From positions 1 through 5,565 of the forward strand of contig JAUSLA010000004.1 of assembly GCA_030646565.1 (NCBI GenBank): a stretch of DNA of 5,565 bases. Reading direction: 5' to 3'. Below the pieces are notes generated by a model. It worked only from the letters and a program-made list of their open reading frames with translations. It had not been told where the DNA came from and made no database searches. This document shows positions 1-4,700 of this stretch, in pieces. The stretch is from a bacterium (GTDB taxonomy: Bacteria > Patescibacteriota > Minisyncoccia > Minisyncoccales > RBG-13-42-11). Numbering within the stretch: the stretch's first letter is position 1; each line of letters starts with the position of its first letter. The position numbers and the translations under genes were made by a program.

Positions 1-21
1 CGTTAATATATACGCCGGTAT

Positions 22-50
22 GTCCGCTATTTTATAGCGGACTTTTTTTT
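22..50 (+). terminator. Rho-independent terminator of an upstream gene
   Basis: A perfect 9-bp stem, GTCCGCTAT (22-30) and ATAGCGGAC (34-42), encloses a TTT loop and is followed directly by eight T residues (43-50). This is the canonical intrinsic terminator for the + strand. The opposite strand has no T-run after the stem, so it should work in one direction only. It implies a + strand gene ending left of the window and isolates that gene's transcription from the transposase locus. Confidence 0.9.
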
Positions 51-58
51 GTTTAGTC

Positions 59-91
59 TCGTGGATAATTCCACGATCGAGGCCCGGCCTC
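59..91. other. Two adjacent small hairpins
   Basis: The first hairpin has a perfect 7-bp stem, TCGTGGA (59-65) and TCCACGA (70-76), around a TAAT loop. The second has a GC-rich stem, GAGGC (79-83) and GCCTC (87-91), around CCG. Neither is followed by a T-run, so they are not obvious terminators. Their role is unknown; they could be cruciform-forming intergenic DNA or remnants of another repeat. The base pairing is seen directly, and any function is unsupported. Confidence 0.45.
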
Positions 92-110
92 CCAATTTCA
101 TATCTTTCTA

Positions 111-133
111 TAAACAACCTCGGGCTTTGTTTA
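111..133 (+). repeat. REP-like 23-bp repeat, copy 1
   Basis: This repeat starts with TAAACAA, has the core CCTCGGGC, and ends with TTGTTTA. It is identical to the copies at 926-948 and 1118-1140 and is the exact reverse complement of 166-188. The 7-bp ends are complementary and the inner CC/GG can pair around TCG, leaving a two-base bulge (CT). Such a bulged imperfect palindrome is typical of REP elements and of IS200/IS605 end hairpins. Its right part overlaps the region where a -35 box for the transposase promoter would lie. Confidence 0.88.
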
Positions 134-154
134 TTTTCGAGTTTTGATTATAAT
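127..154 (+). promoter_or_regulatory. Candidate promoter for the transposase gene
   Basis: A consensus -10 hexamer TATAAT lies at 149-154. Sixteen bases upstream is a weak -35 candidate TTGTTT (127-132), which matches only TTG of TTGACA and sits inside repeat copy 1. Transcription would start near 161, so the leader would carry repeat copy 2 (166-188) just before the ATG at 195. The -10 match is seen directly. Promoter activity is inferred, and AT-rich DNA gives such matches by chance. Confidence 0.45.
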
Positions 155-174
155 TAAACAAAGATTAAACAAAG
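153..174. repeat. 11-bp tandem duplication at the repeat edge
   Basis: The 11-mer ATTAAACAAAG occurs twice in immediate succession (153-163 and 164-174). The second copy forms the left end of REP-like copy 2, so the first is a partial copy of the repeat terminus. This could be a slippage duplication or a footprint of an insertion or excision event at the repeat end. Confidence 0.75.
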
Positions 175-188
175 CCCGAGGTTGTTTA
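166..188 (-). repeat. REP-like 23-bp repeat, copy 2 (inverted)
   Basis: This is the exact reverse complement of copies 1, 3 and 4. It ends six bases before the likely ATG of the transposase, so it lies in the 5' leader and contributes the only Shine-Dalgarno-like bases nearby (GAGG, 178-181, 13 nt from the ATG). In this orientation the hairpin has TAAACAA/TTGTTTA arms, a bulged AG, two C-G pairs and a CGA loop. With copy 3 it brackets the transposase as inverted repeats. Confidence 0.88.
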
Positions 189-194
189 TTTTAT

Positions 195-923
195 ATGCCT
201 TATAGGAAAACTTTTTTTGAGAAAAATCAACCGGCTCATATTATTTCACGAGCATTAATAGATGTCTTTAGGGATAAGGAAGAATGCTATAGATTTGTTT
301 TTCAATTTTATGCAGCTAATCTTGGAAAGAGAGGTTCCAATGTCAGAATTAGAGACGCAATCAAGGCCGGACAGGCCTTACTGCAAGGAGAAAATATCCC
401 CTCTAGTTTTGTAGCCAAAGAACACCCGCCACTGGTTGATTTATTAGATTTTTCATTAGTAATAAATCATTACCATTTTTATTTAGTGCCCAATATTGAA
501 AATGCAATCCCTATTTTAACCCAAAAATTAAACACTGGATTCGCTAAATCTTTTAATTTAACTCACAATAGAAAGGACGCAGTGTTTGGTAGTCGTTATA
601 AAGGTGTTGTAGTGAAAACTGATTTCCAATCAGATGCTGTCAGCCGTTACGTTAGTATAATTAATCCTTTAGATGTTTTTCAACCGGGATGGAGAGAAGA
701 TGGTTTAAGGGATATTGAGAAAGCTTTGGATTTTCTAAAAGATTATGAATTTTCTAGTTTCCCTGACAAAGCGGGAGAAAGAAATGCCAAAATATTGGCT
801 CCTGATGAGATTTTGAAAAGATACTCTCTAATAGATAGTCCTGACAACAAAAAAAAGTTCCAGGAGTTTGCAAAAGAATTTTTAAAAGAAAGAAAGTCCT
901 ACCCATCATACTTTTTAGAATAA
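195..923 (+). CDS. REP-associated tyrosine transposase (RAYT, Y1 HUH family)
   Basis: The 242-residue product is a single-strand DNA transposase of the Y1 HUH family (IS200/TnpA-REP type), which cleaves at hairpin-ended elements using a catalytic tyrosine. Seen directly: the N-terminus MPYRKTFFEKNQPAHIISRA, typical of this group; the metal-binding HUH motif H92-Y93-H94 within INHYHFYLVP; the conserved block VFGSRYKG (130-137); and SRYVSIINP (150-158), whose Y152 is the probable nucleophile. In relatives this block is RYIHLNP. Length fits an intact enzyme, with no frameshift. The reading frame is open back to an ATG at 144, but those 17 codons are mostly translated repeat and an A/T-rich leader, so the ATG at 195 is preferred. 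Repeat copies sit six bases before the start and two bases after the stop, the classic REP/RAYT arrangement. Domestication versus active mobility cannot be decided from one locus. Confidence 0.9.
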   Translation: MPYRKTFFEKNQPAHIISRALIDVFRDKEECYRFVFQFYAANLGKRGSNVRIRDAIKAGQALLQGENIPSSFVAKEHPPLVDLLDFSLVINHYHFYLVPNIENAIPILTQKLNTGFAKSFNLTHNRKDAVFGSRYKGVVVKTDFQSDAVSRYVSIINPLDVFQPGWREDGLRDIEKALDFLKDYEFSSFPDKAGERNAKILAPDEILKRYSLIDSPDNKKKFQEFAKEFLKERKSYPSYFLE

Positions 924-925
924 AT

Positions 926-948
926 TAAACAACCTCGGGCTTTGTTTA
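926..948 (+). repeat. REP-like 23-bp repeat, copy 3
   Basis: This copy is identical to copies 1 and 4 and is the reverse complement of copy 2. It begins two bases after the transposase stop codon, so it would form a hairpin at the 3' end of that mRNA. Without a following T-run it is at best a poor intrinsic terminator. With copy 2 it forms perfect 23-bp inverted repeats around the transposase gene. Confidence 0.88.
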
Positions 949-966
949 TCAATAGCAATAGGAAAG

Positions 967-975
967 TTATCCACA
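967..975 (+). other. DnaA-box-like 9-mer TTATCCACA
   Basis: This is an exact match to the bacterial DnaA-box consensus. A second near match (TTATCCACG on the minus strand, 60-68) lies in the hairpin upstream of the transposase. No cluster of boxes, DNA-unwinding region or dnaA/dnaN gene accompanies it, so an origin is not supported. It may be a chance match or a lone regulatory box. Confidence 0.3.
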
Positions 976-985
976 GGGTGGGCAG

Positions 986-1013
986 TTGTTTTTTATTCTG
1001 GTATTTGTAAAAT
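986..1013 (+). promoter_or_regulatory. Weak candidate promoter for the secreted-protein operon
   Basis: TTGTTT (986-991) and TAAAAT (1008-1013) are separated by 16 bases. The -10 matches five of six consensus positions and the -35 three. A transcript starting near 1020 would begin with the hairpin-rich segment and repeat copy 4 before the gene at 1164. No better promoter was seen closer to that gene. In such AT-rich DNA this remains a tentative call. Confidence 0.22.
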
Positions 1014-1022
1014 AAAAAAACA

Positions 1023-1115
1023 TGCCCCGTAGGCGAAGAGGACTTCATCCTCTTCTTCATCTTCGCTTTCGCTACGCGAAAGATTGATGAGTGAATTTCG
1101 AATGCCTCTCGGGCA
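1023..1115. other. Hairpin-rich intergenic segment
   Basis: Two strong perfect hairpins lie here. GAAGAGGA (1035-1042) pairs with TCCTCTTC (1048-1055) around CTTCA, and CTTTCGC (1066-1072) pairs with GCGAAAG (1076-1082) around TAC. An alternative pairing joins GCGAAG (1033-1038) to CTTCGC (1061-1066). The ends TGCCC (1023-1027) and GGGCA (1111-1115) are also complementary and could close the whole segment. It lies between two direct repeat copies. It may be a structured leader RNA, a small non-autonomous element, or an unrelated palindromic repeat. It matches no RNA family I recognise, and no convincing small gene was found in it. Confidence 0.45.
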
Positions 1116-1117
1116 AT

Positions 1118-1140
1118 TAAACAACCTCGGGCTTTGTTTA
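1118..1140 (+). repeat. REP-like 23-bp repeat, copy 4
   Basis: This copy is identical to and in the same orientation as copies 1 and 3, starting 192 bases after copy 3. It ends 23 bases before the start codon of the membrane-anchored protein gene, so it may influence that gene's expression through a 5' hairpin. The flanks AAT/ATT extend the palindromic character by about two bases on each side. Confidence 0.88.
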
Positions 1141-1163
1141 ATTTCATTGTAATATAAAAAAAC

Positions 1164-1769
1164 ATGGTAAATTTAGGGAAAATTCTGAATAAAAAAGCTG
1201 TTTTTATTTTTGCCATTATTTTAATCCTCGGGGCCGGAGGATTTTTTTTGTGGCAAGAGAGAGAAATAAAAGGAAGTCCAGATGATTATATCATTAAAGA
1301 AATTACAGATGGAAAAATTGTAGAAAATAAAAAAGCGGGATTGTCTGTAAAAGTGCCGGAGGGGTGGGAGGTAGAAAAAATAGAAGCTGAAGAAGGATCA
1401 GTAGCATTTTATTTCCCAAATACTGAAGGAGAACAGAGAAATGAAATAGTAAGCCCTCCTTTAAAAAATGGGTGCATTATAGAAATTTCTGTTGTGTATA
1501 AAAAAATGAATTTTGAAGAGATAGAAAAAGAAGTAAGAGCGATTCATTGGGGATTGCGAATAAAATCCGAAGAATTTGAAGAAGTAACAGTAAATAACCG
1601 CTCGGCTTTAAAAAATACCTTTGATAGCGGAGTTTTGGGTTCTGCTATTATTGTTTATATCCCTAGTAGAAATAAATTATATGATTTTGATCTGTATTGG
1701 GCTCTTGATGAAAAAGAAAAATGTATCCAAGAATTTGATAAGTTTTTAGAAACAGCCTCAATTGATTAG
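1164..1769 (+). CDS. Membrane-anchored extracytoplasmic protein of unknown function
   Basis: The 201-residue product has a short basic N-terminus and one hydrophobic segment (about residues 12-30, ending in LWQ). It lacks a lipobox cysteine or obvious cleavage site, so it is most likely anchored in the membrane with the rest outside. The remaining ~170 residues alternate predicted strands and helices, with KVPEGWE at 63-69, an EEIEKEVRAI helix and a C-terminal helix QEFDKFLETAS. This layout loosely resembles PsbP-like/DUF1795-type domains, a weak fold-level inference rather than a recognised match. Two cysteines (104 and 187) could form a disulfide. No Shine-Dalgarno sequence precedes the ATG; the start is chosen because it puts the membrane segment right after a KK-containing N-terminus. 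The next gene starts 19 bases after its stop, suggesting co-transcription and a shared envelope role. Confidence 0.8.
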   Translation: MVNLGKILNKKAVFIFAIILILGAGGFFLWQEREIKGSPDDYIIKEITDGKIVENKKAGLSVKVPEGWEVEKIEAEEGSVAFYFPNTEGEQRNEIVSPPLKNGCIIEISVVYKKMNFEEIEKEVRAIHWGLRIKSEEFEEVTVNNRSALKNTFDSGVLGSAIIVYIPSRNKLYDFDLYWALDEKEKCIQEFDKFLETASID

Positions 1770-1771
1770 AT

Positions 1772-1776
1772 AGGAG
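1772..1776 (+). promoter_or_regulatory. Ribosome binding site of the large secreted protein
   Basis: AGGAG lies in the 19-nt gap between the two genes, 12 bases before the ATG at 1789. The spacing is on the long side, but no other in-frame start with a signal peptide is available. It supports translation from 1789 and shows the large gene is translated independently of its neighbour. Confidence 0.6.
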
Positions 1777-1788
1777 TAATTTATTATT

Positions 1789-4700
1789 ATGATTAAGCGA
1801 TATTTATTTATTTTCTTGCTAATTTCTTTAGCAGGATTTTTGGTTTTACCAAAAATTGTTTTAGCCGATGATTTTGAAAATATTACTCTTACAGAAATAG
1901 ATAAATATCTTGGTTTACCTGAAAATCGGGTTGAAGAATTGTTGCGATCTTTAGTGAATTTGTTCAATTCTGAATGGATGAATTTAATAAGTTCCGGATA
2001 TTCTACCGAAGAAGAAACTGCAGTTCCAAATATTATGCGAGCGGTAACAAGGGTACAAGCAATGAACCATCTTTTAAAAGATGTTCCGATAGAAATTACT
2101 TGGGGAATAATTAAAGGAGCGATAGATATAACTCGAATCTATTTTGACCCTTCGGTTGGTTTGGAAAAGCTTGAAAAATTAAGCGTAGAAAAGGCGGTTG
2201 AAGAAGGAAAAAGACAATTATTTCAAAATGAAATAAGAGTAACTCCCGGAGCAATAAAGTTTAAGTATATTTCTCAAAAAGAGGAAAAGAAGGTAGCTTT
2301 TTTTCAATACATTATAATTTATCAACCCTCTGATTATAAAAAGGGAGAAATTTTAATAAGGTTTTATTCTCCGAATCCAATTGAACCTCCAGAAAATAGA
2401 GGAAGCATAGGAGGATCAATAGGAAATTATACAGAACTAACTCATGACCTACCTCCTTTTATTGTTGATATTCGCGGCACTGTAGAAAATTACCAATGGG
2501 TTGGCAACCCTACAATGAAAATAGATTTTCCGCCTACGGTGCCGGATTTGGGGATTAAACCCTTGAGTTTGTGGGAAAAGTATTTATTAAAGCCAATTGA
2601 AACCACGATAAAAGAAGTAGAAATTATCATAACAAAAATTACCGGAAAGACGTTGGGGCTATCTGAGATTTGGAATGAAATAAAATCATTTATTTCAAAG
2701 CTTAATCCGTTTTCGCCGGCAGGTATGGTTTACACTTCTCCAAGCGCAACAGAACAAGGCGTGGCTGAAGATGCGGCTGGCAATGAAACGATTCAAAAAG
2801 AAGCGGACGATATTGAATCTCAAATGGTTCGGCCGGAAGAAAAAATGACGTTAGAAGAGATACAAGAGATGATAGATGATATTGCTGAAAGAATTGACGC
2901 GGCAAATCAAGAGATCGCAAAATTAATGGAAAATGAGAATAAATTAAACAATGAAAAAATTGATGAACCGGAAGAAAATATAGAAGAACAAGACAAACCG
3001 GCAACGACCACGCAAAAAGCAATATCTTTGTGTGTAAGAACCGGGCTGGAGACGAGAAACAAAGTTATTTTTAACGAAATCGCTTGGATGGGTTCGGAAA
3101 GATCAGCGAGCGACGAATGGATTGAGCTGAAAAATGTTTCCGGCGCGCCCATTGATTTAACCGGCTGGCAGGTTTTAGACAAAGACAACCAAATCAAGAT
3201 AATCTTCAGCGACAGAGGCCCGTCCTCTGTTAATGCTAATGGGGTTTATCTTTTGGAAAGGACGAGCGACGATTCGGTCCCGGGAGTTGCAGCTGACTTG
3301 ATTTATACCGGCGCTTTGAACAATACAAACGAGGCGCTTTATCTTTTTAATGAAAATTGCGCATTGATGGATGAAGTTATAGCCAGTCCCGATTGGCCGG
3401 CCGGAGATAATGCGGCCAAAAGAACAATGGAGAGAAGAGCGGATTTTAGCTGGCAGACGAGCGCGAATGTCGGCGGCACGCCGGGCGCGGGAAACAGCAT
3501 TGGTTATTTTTCCACTGCTGTTTCTAATAGCGGCGGTTCAAGCGGTGGCAGCGTTTCGTCGCCAGCAGTTTCCCAGTCTTACCCGAAAATTTTAATTGCC
3601 GAAATCCAAATTGCGCCGACAGAAGAAAGATTTATTGAGCTATACAACCCCAATAACAGCGAAATTGGACTAAGCGGCTGGTACGTTCAGAGAAAAACTG
3701 AAACTGGCGCATCTTGGAATTCGCTCGTTTCTTCAACTCAATTTGAGGGAAAAAGCATTTCGCCTAACAGCCATTTTTTAATTAGTCGCTCGGCAACAGC
3801 AAGTCAAGATATTCTCGCAGGGGATTTAACTTTAACCGAAAGTAATGCGATCGCGCTTAAAAATCCAAATCGGGAAACAGTTGATAAGGTTGGCTGGGGA
3901 AATGCGCAGGATTTTGAGACCGTTGCTGTCGCAAGTCCGGAAACAGGCAAGAGTATTGGCCGAAAATGGTCGGGCCAGAGCTATATTGATACCGACAATA
4001 ATCAAAATGATTTTGAGCTCCAAAGCCCGACTCCAAAAACTCAAAATCAAAGCCCAAATCAGTCAGAAAACCAATTGCCGGTTGCTCAATTCGTTTTTGC
4101 GTCATCAACTTTCTTTATTGGTCAGGAAATTACTTTTGACGCCTCTTCATCCACTGATTCTGACGGCAGCATCGCTTATTTTATCTGGGATTTTGGCGAC
4201 AATAATACTTCCACAACAACCACATCTGCAACGAGCCATAGTTATTCAGTTGCAGATAATTTTCTAATCAACCTCCAAGTAATAGATGATAAAGGAACAA
4301 GCAGTTTGCCAGCCACATCGACCATCACTGTTGTTGTTAAAGAAGAAGAAGAAGAAGTTCCTACTTTATCGGTAGTTATCAATGAAATCGCTTGGATGGG
4401 AACAAGCGCCGCTAATTCCAGCGACGAATGGATTGAATTGCTCAACAACACCGCTTCTCTTATAGATTTAACCGGCTGGAAAATACTGAAAAATGGCCAG
4501 GATTTTATTGAGCTCACCACTTCAACAATTTCCGGCTCCGGATTTTATTTACTAGAAAGAACCGCTTCTGATACCACTGATGTTGTTGAAGACCAAATTT
4601 ATACAGGCAGTTTAAGCAATGGCGGAGAAAAATTAGAATTAAGAAACGCCAGCAATACTTTGATTGACTTGGTTGATTTCTCTGCGGGCTGGCCGGCTGG

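Noticed and set aside
144..194. Upstream ATG extending the transposase by 17 residues
   Set aside because: The extra codons are mostly repeat copy 2 and an AT-rich leader, and they overlap the TATAAT box. The family's typical N-terminus (MPYRK) starts at 195.
926..948. Repeat copy 3 as an intrinsic terminator of the transposase
   Set aside because: The hairpin is not followed by a T-run and its stem is AT-rich with a bulge, so efficient termination is doubtful.
960..980. Replication origin at the DnaA-box match
   Set aside because: There is a single exact box, no cluster, and no dnaA, dnaN or rpmH gene nearby.
111..1140. CRISPR array from the four repeats
   Set aside because: The repeats differ in orientation and their spacing is irregular (32, 737 and 169 bases between them), one interval holding a gene. 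No cas genes are present.
1134..1155. Promoter directly before the gene at 1164 (TTGTTT and TAATAT)
   Set aside because: The spacer is only 10 bases, too short for a sigma-70 type promoter, and the start of transcription would fall at the ATG.
899..1216. Minus-strand open frame of 105 codons
   Set aside because: It translates two repeat copies (NKARGCL appears twice) and overlaps the ends of two convincing + strand genes. It has no coding character of its own.
1758..1967. Minus-strand open frame of 69 codons
   Set aside because: It overlaps the start, signal peptide and ribosome binding site of the large secreted protein, and resembles no protein.
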